Source: Verrucomicrobiales bacterium | GTDB lineage: Bacteria; Verrucomicrobiota; Verrucomicrobiia; Verrucomicrobiales; DEV007 | Length of the DNA stretch: 7,370 nt | Direction: 5' to 3' | Assembly: GCA_013911195.1 (NCBI GenBank) | Contig: JACETS010000130.1 | Span: 1-7,370 of the forward strand | Shown here: positions 1 to 6,150 of the stretch, one piece after another | Layout of the letters: every line of letters begins with the position of its first letter | How positions within the stretch are numbered: position 1 is the stretch's first letter | Made by a program: the position numbers and the translations under genes | Notes under the pieces: model-generated | What the model saw: the letters and a program-made list of their open reading frames with translations, nothing else | Told to the model about the DNA's origin: nothing | Databases searched by the model: none

Positions 1-474
1 AGATCTGAGAAACTTAAAATCGAACATGGGGGGGCGTTAGTCGAAGATGATGGAGGCGATTCTATTTTTCTGGAGGATGATCCACTGACATCAGGATTAG
101 AGATTGATAAAGAATTGCTCAATCAAATTATAAATGCCAGGGCGACGGAAATTTTTGAACAACTAAGAGATAGAATCACAAAACATGATGATCTTGATAC
201 TCTCGGTGCAGGAGTTTTCCTAACTGGTGGTGGAAGTAAACTCAAAGGTATTGATAAACTAGCAGAGGAGATTCTAGGCTTACCAGTATCGCTTGCGCGG
301 ATAAGTAGTATGAGTGGAGCTAGTGCTCCTTTTGAAAACCCCCAACTTGCCACATCTATGGGGCTAATCCGATATGCTCAAATGATAGATTCAGACAGAT
401 CTGATAGTGATAATATGATGACAAAAATTGGGAAAAAGCTTGGAGGAATTTTTCGAGGAGATAGTGTGGATTAA
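1..474 (+). CDS. ftsA: Cell division protein FtsA, C-terminal part (5' end outside window)
   Basis: The frame is open from base 1 to the TAA stop and encodes the last 157 residues of FtsA, the actin-like ATPase that tethers FtsZ filaments to the inner membrane. The translation opens with an FtsA-like segment (EKLKIEHGGAL), then a helix ARATEIFEQLRDRI, then the nucleotide-binding glycine motif GVFLTGGGSKLKG, and the late actin-fold segment NPQLATSMGLIRYA. The extreme C-terminus is a lysine-rich amphipathic stretch (KIGKKLGGIFRG), as expected for the FtsA membrane-targeting helix, separated from the core by an acidic, serine-rich linker. A TTG at 115 would give a shorter frame, but family homology continues upstream of it, so it is not the start; the gene is simply cut by the window edge. 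It lies 28 nt upstream of ftsZ on the same strand, the standard end of a dcw cluster, and the two are very probably co-transcribed. Confidence 0.93.
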   Translation, partial: RSEKLKIEHGGALVEDDGGDSIFLEDDPLTSGLEIDKELLNQIINARATEIFEQLRDRITKHDDLDTLGAGVFLTGGGSKLKGIDKLAEEILGLPVSLARISSMSGASAPFENPQLATSMGLIRYAQMIDSDRSDSDNMMTKIGKKLGGIFRGDSVD

Positions 475-502
475 GTAAATAATTAATATTAAAAAGTAAT
501 AA

Positions 503-1849
503 ATGCTAGAATACGAAAGAAAACCTGCAGAAGGAGCCCCAGCACTAGAACCTGAAAAAGTCAAAGTTATTGGTATAGGTGGAGCTGGTTGTAATGTGCT
601 TGATAGGATCGCGTTACATGAAAGGATAGACGAAGGTGAGCTTTTGGCCCTCAATACAGATATTAGAGATTTAGTATCGTCTGTAGCACAGGATAAAGTT
701 CAACTTGGTAAACAACTGACGCAGGGTTTAGGGGCCGGAGGTGATCCTGAACTTGGAGAAGAAGCAGCCCAAGAGGCTACAAATGAGATTAAGGAATCTC
801 TGAAAGACAAATCTCTGGTATTCATCTGTGCCGGTCTTGGAGGTGGTACTGGATCCGGTGCGGCTCCTATAGTGGCGAAGCTTGCTAAAGAGGCTGGAGC
901 ATTTGTTGTTGGCTTTGTTATGATGCCTTTTTCTTTTGAAGGCCGTAGAAGACTACAGCAAGCAGATAATGCCTTATCTGAAATGGAAAAATGCACTGAC
1001 GCATTAATGACTTTCGAGAATGACAGAATGGGTGGTCTTGTCGTTCCAAAGGAGGGAATTCAACAAGCTTTTGCTGCAGCTGATCAAATTATCGGTCAGA
1101 GTGTTGGTGCAATTATTAAATTGGTTGCTCAACCTGGTCTTATTCGAATTGGAATGGATGACCTTTTAACTGCTCTTAAGAATGAAAGTTCTCGTTGTCT
1201 CTTTGGTTATGGTCAAGCTTCTGGAGATAATAGAGCTCAGGAGGCCCTCAAGGCAGCGCTCAAGAATCCTTTGCTAGATAAGGGGCAGATGCTTAATCAC
1301 TCAAGTAGTCTTATCGCTTACATCAGTGGAGGGGAATCTACGACTCTTTTTGAAGTTGAGCTATTGATGAATGAGCTTTCTAAATACGTGAATGATGATG
1401 CTCATATTTTGTTTGGCGTTTCCTCAGATCAGAAGCAAGGTGACAACTTGAGCCTTACAATAATTAGCTCGGTTGGGAAAGCTGGAGGTTCTGATGCTAA
1501 CTCAAATGAAAAAGAATCTGTACCAATTATTGATAAAGAGAGTTCTGTTTCCGAGGGTGAGCTGCCTGAACCATTCGTAGACACGGATGATATTGAAGTT
1601 GAGGAAGCAGAGGAGACCGAAGAGGAGACCGAAGAGGAGACCGAAGAGGAGACCGAAGAGGAGACCGAAGAGGAGACCGAAGAGGAGACCGAAGAGGAGA
1701 CCGAAGAAGAAGAGAGTGTTGCTGAACAACAGGATTTGCTTCCCGAGAAAAAATCTGCAAGAGGGCGTTTTGATAAGGCAGAGCCAAGTGTCACTGATGA
1801 CGGAGAGGATCTTGATGTGCCTAGTTTCCTTAGGAAAAAGAAGAAATAG
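503..1849 (+). CDS. ftsZ: Cell division GTPase FtsZ with divergent T7 loop and repetitive acidic linker
   Basis: This 448-residue protein is FtsZ, the tubulin homologue that polymerises into the division ring. The GTP-binding half carries KVIGIGGAGCN (residues 21-31), LNTD (50-53) and the tubulin signature GGGTGSG (113-119), followed by PFSFEGRRR and a conserved FENDRM. The catalytic T7 loop reads PGLIRIGMDDL (211-221); E. coli FtsZ has NVDFADV here, so by alignment the usual Asn is Arg215, the Asp209 equivalent is Gly217, and only the Asp212 equivalent (Asp220) is kept. After the core (to about residue 330) comes an acidic linker containing eight identical EETE units (370-401). The protein ends in DLDVPSFLRKKKK (436-448), a good match to the conserved C-terminal peptide that binds FtsA. 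The ATG at 503 places the Rossmann strand at a normal distance from the N-terminus; no clear Shine-Dalgarno sequence precedes it. The intact core motifs and tail argue for a working protein rather than a decayed paralogue. Confidence 0.97.
   Translation: MLEYERKPAEGAPALEPEKVKVIGIGGAGCNVLDRIALHERIDEGELLALNTDIRDLVSSVAQDKVQLGKQLTQGLGAGGDPELGEEAAQEATNEIKESLKDKSLVFICAGLGGGTGSGAAPIVAKLAKEAGAFVVGFVMMPFSFEGRRRLQQADNALSEMEKCTDALMTFENDRMGGLVVPKEGIQQAFAAADQIIGQSVGAIIKLVAQPGLIRIGMDDLLTALKNESSRCLFGYGQASGDNRAQEALKAALKNPLLDKGQMLNHSSSLIAYISGGESTTLFEVELLMNELSKYVNDDAHILFGVSSDQKQGDNLSLTIISSVGKAGGSDANSNEKESVPIIDKESSVSEGELPEPFVDTDDIEVEEAEETEEETEEETEEETEEETEEETEEETEEETEEEESVAEQQDLLPEKKSARGRFDKAEPSVTDDGEDLDVPSFLRKKKK
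1610..1705 (+). repeat. Perfect 12-bp tandem repeat (8 copies) inside ftsZ
   Basis: The unit gaggagaccgaa occurs eight times in a row without a single mismatch and is in phase with ftsZ, each copy encoding Glu-Glu-Thr-Glu (residues 370-401). The block starts just after a GAGGAAGCA stretch and decays into GAAGAAGAGAGT. The unit is 7/12 G+C, richer than the surrounding AT-rich gene. Because the unit length is a multiple of three, gain or loss of copies would change linker length without breaking the frame. The perfect identity at synonymous positions indicates recent slippage or expansion rather than old selected repetition. Confidence 0.97.
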
Positions 1850-1887
1850 CCCAAATTCCATAAATAAATATAAGCAAAAGGAATTTA

Positions 1888-1920
1888 ACCGTTGATTCTC
1901 AGACGGTATTTTCATTTTAT
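1888..1920 (+). terminator. Possible rho-independent terminator after ftsZ
   Basis: About 38 nt after the ftsZ stop, ACCGT (1888-1892) pairs with ACGGT (1903-1907). The stem can extend inward by TGA/TCA around a TTC loop if G1902 is bulged. It is followed by ATTTTCATTTTATT, a T-rich but interrupted tail. The stem is short and not GC-rich, so this is a weak candidate, but its position at the end of the ftsA-ftsZ unit and before a functionally unrelated gene fits. The rest of the 111-nt gap (1850-1960) is AT-rich and must hold any promoter for the transporter gene; I see no convincing -35/-10 pair in it. Confidence 0.4.
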
Positions 1921-1960
1921 TGGTAACCGAGTCTTTTATTTCGATGACCCTACTTAATCT

Positions 1961-3352
1961 ATGTCTAATACTACCCCATTCTTAACAAGTCGATTATCAG
2001 TAATGATGTTTCTCCAATTTTTTATTTGGGGAGCGTGGTTCGCTACATTGGGACAGTGTTTGGGCTCGAATAACTTATCAGGGTTTGGAGGAGATGCCTA
2101 TGGAACGGCTCCGCTCGGAGCTATTTTCGCACCATTGTTTCTTGGTATAATTGCTGACCGCTTTTTTCCTTCGCAAAAAGTAATGGGTTTTTTGTTTCTT
2201 ATTGGGGCTGTATTTTTATTGTTAATTCCATCCACAGCTGAAGCTGCAGCTAAATGGACTGGTGGTGTTGACGAAACAAATCCAAAAGGAAAATTGATGA
2301 TTTGGTTTATGCTTGGTAACATGCTTACCTTTATGCCTACTGTCGCATTAGGTAATTCAATTGTTTTTACTCATGCTAATGTGTTAGCCCTTCCAAAAAT
2401 TAGAGTATGGGGGACTATTGGTTGGATTATCGCGGGTTTGGTTGTTGGATTCCTTGGTTGGAGTTCTGATTTAAATATGTTCTACCTCGCTGGAGGAGCC
2501 TCTTTAGCGCTTGGAATATTTTCTTTTACCCTTCCGAATACTCCACCACCTGCAAAAGGTGATCGTGTTGATTTTAGAGCCCTTTTCATGGTTGACGCAT
2601 TTAGTTTATTCATTAAGCGACCTGCCTTTTTAATCTTCATGATATGCTCATGTTTGGTATGTATTCCACTGGCATATTATTATGGTCTAGCAGGTAATTA
2701 CCTTACAAATACCGGTTACACACAGGCAGCGTCAACAATGACTATTGGTCAGATGTCTGAAATTTTCTTTATGCTTTTGATTCCATTCTTTTTTAGAAAG
2801 CTTGGGGTCAAATGGATGATTCTTATTGGTATGATGGCATGGGTGTTAAGATATCTTTTGTTCGCTTATGGTGCACCCGATCAAGTGGTTTGGATGATTT
2901 TACTTGGCGTAGCATTGCACGGAATTTGTTTCGACTTCTTTTTCGTTACAGGATTTATGTATACGGATAAGATAGCCCCAAAATCCATAAGAACACAGGC
3001 TCAAAGTTTATTGGTATTTTTCACTCAAGGTATTGGCCTCTATATCGGTTATAAGGTTGCCTATAACGAGAAAACATATGGCAAGGTGACTGAGAGTTAT
3101 GAAAAACTAAATACTGCAATTAGTGAAGAATTTCCTCAAGGGGATTCAAGTGTTACTGAGAAACTTGGGCAAATGTTTTCAAAAAATGATTTATCTAAAA
3201 TCGATTCTTCTGTTGTCAGTTCAGCAATGGATAGTTGGGCTGCTTACTGGAAGTTTCCTGCCATAATGGCAGGTGTTATTGCTGTAATTTTCTTCGTTTC
3301 GTTCCGGGATAAAGTGTCAATGACCTCTGAGGAGGAAGGTTCTGAAGATTGA
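1961..3352 (+). CDS. MFS transporter, nucleoside:H+ symporter (NupG-like) family
   Basis: This 463-residue inner-membrane protein shows about 12 hydrophobic segments and matches the NupG/XapB-type nucleoside:H+ symporter family of the major facilitator superfamily. Diagnostic stretches are FLQFFIWGAWFATLG (17-31) in the first helix, the MFS loop GIIADRF (62-68), and RVWGTIGW (148-155), each closely resembling E. coli NupG (FLQFCLWGSW, GIVADKW, RIWGTIG); VDAFSLF further on also corresponds to a NupG segment. NupG is 418 residues; the extra length here lies mainly in a hydrophilic stretch of roughly 55-60 residues between the last two helices (about 368-426), predicted to be periplasmic. The ATG at 1961 starts just before the first helix; no Shine-Dalgarno sequence is visible. 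The substrate cannot be read from sequence: relatives in sugar-degrading bacteria often sit beside oxidoreductases, as here, so a nucleoside, sugar or polyol is possible. It probably forms an operon with the downstream oxidoreductase, 28 nt away. Confidence 0.88.
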   Translation: MSNTTPFLTSRLSVMMFLQFFIWGAWFATLGQCLGSNNLSGFGGDAYGTAPLGAIFAPLFLGIIADRFFPSQKVMGFLFLIGAVFLLLIPSTAEAAAKWTGGVDETNPKGKLMIWFMLGNMLTFMPTVALGNSIVFTHANVLALPKIRVWGTIGWIIAGLVVGFLGWSSDLNMFYLAGGASLALGIFSFTLPNTPPPAKGDRVDFRALFMVDAFSLFIKRPAFLIFMICSCLVCIPLAYYYGLAGNYLTNTGYTQAASTMTIGQMSEIFFMLLIPFFFRKLGVKWMILIGMMAWVLRYLLFAYGAPDQVVWMILLGVALHGICFDFFFVTGFMYTDKIAPKSIRTQAQSLLVFFTQGIGLYIGYKVAYNEKTYGKVTESYEKLNTAISEEFPQGDSSVTEKLGQMFSKNDLSKIDSSVVSSAMDSWAAYWKFPAIMAGVIAVIFFVSFRDKVSMTSEEEGSED

Positions 3353-3380
3353 AGTTTAAGTTCTATAATTGTTCGAAAAA

Positions 3381-4445
3381 ATGTCAGTAAAAGTTCTTGT
3401 CGTTGGTTGTGGAAATATGGGTAAATCCCATGCAAAGGCCTATCATTCGATGGATGGTTTTGAAATCGTCGGCTTGGTATCAAGAGGCGAGAAATCTCGT
3501 CAAGACCTAATCGAAATATTGGGGCATGATTACCCTCAATTCTCAGATTATTCTGAGGCGCTTGAAAAGACTAATCCTGACGCGGTTTCAATAAATACTT
3601 ACCCGGATACTCATGCTGAATATACAAAAATGGCGTTTGCTTCGGGTGCTCACGTTTTTCTTGAGAAACCGATTGCAGAGAGCGTTGAGGAGGCACAGGA
3701 AATTGTCGAGTTAGCAAGAACGAATAACTTAAAGCTCGTCATTGGTTATATTCTTAGAGTCCATCCATCTTGGATGAAATTTATAGAAGTAGCTCAAGAT
3801 TTAGGCAAACCTTTGGTGATGAGGATGAATCTGAATCAACAATCGTCCGGTAAGAATTGGGAAACTCACAAATGTTTAATGAACTCAATGTCACCGATTG
3901 TTGATTGTGGAGTGCATTATGTTGATGTGATGTGCCAAATGACAAGGTCTAAGCCTGTTAGAGTAAGCGCTATAGGAGCCAGGTTGAGTGAAGAGCTTAA
4001 TGAAGGAATGTACAATTATGGGCAGCTCCAGGTTTCTTTCGAAGACGGTTCTGTAGGCTGGTATGAGGCGGGTTGGGGACCAATGATGAGTGAAGTTGCC
4101 TTTTTTGTAAAAGATGTTGTCGGGCCGAAAGGTTGTGTGAGTATTGCTGGTATGAAGGATGGTGAAGAAACAGATGATGTTGACGCTCACTCAAAGGCTG
4201 AGTCCATCAAGCTTCATCATGCTGAACTAAATGATAATGGTGAATTTGCAAAACAAGATGAGATTATCGATTGTGCTGATGAACCAGATCATGATGGTTT
4301 GTGCTACCGTGAACAGGAAGTTTTTCTTAATGCAATCACTAATGATGTCGATCTTAGTGATCATATGGATGATGCTGTAAACAGCCTAAGAATAGTTCTT
4401 GCTGCTGATGAAGCTTTCAAAACAGGAAAGACTGTTGATCTTTAG
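3381..4445 (+). CDS. Gfo/Idh/MocA family NAD(P)-dependent oxidoreductase
   Basis: The protein (354 residues from the ATG) is a Gfo/Idh/MocA-type dehydrogenase, a cytoplasmic family that oxidises or reduces sugars, inositols and related polyols with NAD(P). The N-terminal Rossmann fold has VKVLVVGCGNMGKSH with the dinucleotide motif G9-x-G11-x-x-G14. The family signature EKP (95-97, in FLEKPIAE) contains the lysine that contacts cofactor and substrate. DCGVHYVD (175-182) supplies the conserved His179 of the catalytic GxHxxD motif. The second half is the alpha/beta substrate domain, of usual length. I prefer ATG 3381 because it places MSVKVLVVG directly at the first beta strand; an in-frame TTG at 3369 would add only MFEK and is less likely. 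No strong ribosome binding site is seen for either. It follows the MFS gene by 28 nt and probably acts on what that protein imports. The substrate is not identifiable, since specificity in this family is poorly predicted by motifs. Confidence 0.92.
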   Translation: MSVKVLVVGCGNMGKSHAKAYHSMDGFEIVGLVSRGEKSRQDLIEILGHDYPQFSDYSEALEKTNPDAVSINTYPDTHAEYTKMAFASGAHVFLEKPIAESVEEAQEIVELARTNNLKLVIGYILRVHPSWMKFIEVAQDLGKPLVMRMNLNQQSSGKNWETHKCLMNSMSPIVDCGVHYVDVMCQMTRSKPVRVSAIGARLSEELNEGMYNYGQLQVSFEDGSVGWYEAGWGPMMSEVAFFVKDVVGPKGCVSIAGMKDGEETDDVDAHSKAESIKLHHAELNDNGEFAKQDEIIDCADEPDHDGLCYREQEVFLNAITNDVDLSDHMDDAVNSLRIVLAADEAFKTGKTVDL

Positions 4446-4456
4446 GATTAATTGTT

Positions 4457-5020
4457 TTACTCAAAATCTTTAGGGTCACGCAAATAAGTTGCTTTCAAAG
4501 GGTTCATTTCCTCTCTGCCCTCCTTGTAATAAGCCACCCATTCTGACAGTCTCCGACCGAGCCTTTTACATATTTCTTTCTCTTTTTCGCTTCTAGGCTC
4601 TCCTGCAAGAACAGCACCATAATGAGGCGTTAGCCCTTTGCCTACATAGTCGGTAATCCCAAAATATAGAAAACCAAAGTTCAAGAGAACTGTAGCCATA
4701 GCATTGCAAGCTGTTTCATTTCCTCCACCCCAACCAGCAGAAGATGAAAAAGAACATGCAAATTTACCATCGACTTGTAACCATTTTGTGACTGCTACCG
4801 TATCCCACCATTTTTTCATTTTCCATGCCATTGATCCGAGATTAGTAGGAGATCCCATTGCAATACCATCACACCAGCTTAAGTCCTCCGCAGTCGCCTC
4901 ATCACAGTTCAGTGTACGGACATCCATTCCAGAAACACTTAGAGCACCTTCAGTGACCATTTCGGCCATTTTTTTAGTGTTTCCTGTATTGCTATGATAA
5001 AGAATAAGTATATTACCCAT
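4457..5020 (-). CDS. Flavodoxin-family protein, WrbA-like (putative NAD(P)H:quinone oxidoreductase)
   Basis: This 187-residue cytoplasmic protein has a flavodoxin-like fold. The N-terminal strand and FMN-phosphate loop are NILILYHSNTGNTKKMAE, with the S/T-x-T-G-x-T motif at residues 10-15. A second flavin-contacting loop is GSPTNLGSM (56-64), comparable to the GTPTRFGNM-type loop of WrbA. The third is FSSSAGWGGGNET (91-103), followed by a helix and LLNFGFLYFG as in WrbA relatives. The tail includes PHYGAVLAGEPRSEKEKEICKRLGRRLSEW, resembling the C-terminal WrbA segment. WrbA proteins are FMN-dependent, multimeric NAD(P)H:quinone oxidoreductases linked to oxidative stress; whether this protein has that activity or only carries electrons cannot be told from sequence. 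The ATG at 5020 precedes the first strand directly. The gene is transcribed from the shared region 5021-5142 and converges on the oxidoreductase gene, with 11 nt between stop codons and no terminator hairpin in that gap. Confidence 0.87.
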   Translation of the reverse strand: MGNILILYHSNTGNTKKMAEMVTEGALSVSGMDVRTLNCDEATAEDLSWCDGIAMGSPTNLGSMAWKMKKWWDTVAVTKWLQVDGKFACSFSSSAGWGGGNETACNAMATVLLNFGFLYFGITDYVGKGLTPHYGAVLAGEPRSEKEKEICKRLGRRLSEWVAYYKEGREEMNPLKATYLRDPKDFE

Positions 5021-5142
5021 GTTAGTTTATTTGACATGCTGATTTGATTAAGGCGAGTCAATAATTGATCAAATAGATATAAAATACGTACTTTTGTAAT
5101 TCTCATGTTGATGAATATTATTTACCAAGGCATGTTTTTTTA
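5021..5142. promoter_or_regulatory. Divergent intergenic region, presumed promoters for both flanking genes
   Basis: This 122-nt AT-rich gap separates the start of the minus-strand flavodoxin-family gene from the GTG of the DUF368 gene, so both promoters are expected here. Visible elements are a TATAAA box on the plus strand (5078-5083) without a good -35 partner, TTGACA at 5031-5036 without a -10 at the right distance, and a perfect 8-bp palindrome TTGATCAA (5065-5072) that could be an operator half or chance. An AAGG at 5127-5130 lies 12 nt before the GTG, too far to be a good ribosome binding site. The regulatory role is inferred from gene orientation, not proven by any one motif. Confidence 0.4.
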
Positions 5143-6150
5143 GTGCCCAATATAGTTAAAGATTTAATAATAATATTAAAGGGCGGTGCTATGGGCGCAG
5201 CTAACGTTATTCCTGGAGTCTCCGGTGGGACCGTAGCATTTTTGACTGGAATTTATGAGAGGCTAATCAATTCAATTAAATCGTTTGATATCAATGCGGT
5301 AAAACTTCTTTTGAAATTTAAGATTAAGGAATTTTCTGAAAAGATTGATCTTAGATTTATTATAATGATCATTCTCGGAGCCTTAATTGGAGTTCTTAGT
5401 TTGGCGAGGTTGCTGGAGTTTTTATTTAAAGAGTTTCAAGTGCCAACCTGGGCTTTCTTTTTCGGATTAATATTGGCTTCGGTTTTAGGGGTCAGTAAAT
5501 TTATCGAGAAGTGGAATATTATAACATTTGTTTCAATGATTCTTGGGGCTGCGATTGCTGTTATATTGTTATTCGTTCCTCAGAGCGAGGGGGGTGATGG
5601 TTTTGTGTATTTAGTTATTTGTGGAGTGGCTGCTATTTCCAGTATGATTATTCCGGGAGTTTCAGGATCCTTTGTTCTTTTGGTTATGGGAAATTACCAA
5701 TTGATATTAGAAGCTGTCGTTGATGTTGATTTTAAAGTTCTATTGCCATTTTCCTTAGGTTGTATACTAGGAATTATTTCTTTGTCTCATTTAATATCAT
5801 GGGTGTTTCAAAAGTATAGGAATGCAGCGGTTGGAGTAATAACTGGATTTATTATTGGATCGTTGCTTTTGATATGGCCATGGAAGGAGCAAAATTACTC
5901 TCATGATTCTAATGGAGCTTATGCCGTTAAACTAAATGAAGGGACCCTTGAGTACCGGAGCGGCGAAATCGAAGAAGTAAAACAAGGTCTAGGATTGGGT
6001 GAAGAGCTTATCGTTGTTGGATACAAAGATTGGTCATTACCAGATCTAAGTGAATCATCATCATGGTTTGCAATTATATTTGCGTTTCTGGGATTTTTTG
6101 TTGTTTTCTGTATCGATAGGTTTGGCAGAGTGAAACCGAGCAATGATTAA
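5143..6150 (+). CDS. DUF368 family membrane protein (PopT-type undecaprenyl-phosphate translocase family)
   Basis: This 335-residue polytopic inner-membrane protein belongs to DUF368. Members of this family (PopT) have been reported to return the lipid carrier undecaprenyl phosphate across the cytoplasmic membrane for reuse in peptidoglycan and other envelope polymer synthesis. The signature appears twice, as expected for its internal duplication: MGAANVIPGVSGGT (17-30) and SMIIPGVSGS (167-176). Further hydrophobic segments lie at about 72-94, 101-118, 126-145, 198-222, 228-246 and 306-325. A polar region at about 248-306, rich in charged residues and starting after the WPWK motif, lies between the last two helices. 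The start is GTG 5143: the next in-frame ATG (5191, Met17) would remove the helix that precedes the first signature motif. An ATG at 5132 is out of frame and stops at once. The next gene overlaps its end by 8 bp, so the two are probably translated from one message. Family assignment is firm; transport function is inferred from the family. Confidence 0.88.
   Translation: MPNIVKDLIIILKGGAMGAANVIPGVSGGTVAFLTGIYERLINSIKSFDINAVKLLLKFKIKEFSEKIDLRFIIMIILGALIGVLSLARLLEFLFKEFQVPTWAFFFGLILASVLGVSKFIEKWNIITFVSMILGAAIAVILLFVPQSEGGDGFVYLVICGVAAISSMIIPGVSGSFVLLVMGNYQLILEAVVDVDFKVLLPFSLGCILGIISLSHLISWVFQKYRNAAVGVITGFIIGSLLLIWPWKEQNYSHDSNGAYAVKLNEGTLEYRSGEIEEVKQGLGLGEELIVVGYKDWSLPDLSESSSWFAIIFAFLGFFVVFCIDRFGRVKPSND

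Noticed and set aside
1610..1705. Tandem repeat as a CRISPR array or iteron origin
   Set aside because: Units are 12 bp with no spacers and lie inside a coding frame with a sensible protein product.
1429..1915. Several long open frames on the minus strand and in another plus frame across the ftsZ linker, encoding Ser/Val, Leu/Phe/Gly or Arg/Pro/Lys repeats
   Set aside because: They exist because a stop-free 12-bp repeat keeps every frame open; the FtsZ frame explains the DNA fully, and the alternatives have only repeat-driven low-complexity sequence.
1892..1920. TTGATT...TTTTAT as a sigma70-type promoter for the MFS gene
   Set aside because: Each box matches the consensus at only 4 of 6 positions and the pair coincides with the putative terminator hairpin, so it is not better than chance in AT-rich DNA.
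3891..4194. Two minus-strand open frames within the oxidoreductase gene
   Set aside because: They are shadows of a clear Gfo/Idh/MocA coding frame and show no recognisable domain.
4438..4474. Direct repeat ATCTTTAGG (4438-4446 and 4466-4474) flanking the convergent stop codons as a possible insertion footprint
   Set aside because: It is only 9 bp, with no mobile gene or inverted repeats between the copies; both copies lie mainly within coding ends and are probably coincidental.
4704..4997. Plus-strand open frame opposite the flavodoxin-family gene
   Set aside because: The minus-strand frame has the full set of flavodoxin loops; the opposite frame has no recognisable motif.
5034..5135. ACATGC/GCATGT inverted repeat across the divergent intergenic region
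   Set aside because: The arms are 6 bp and about 90 nt apart; expected by chance.
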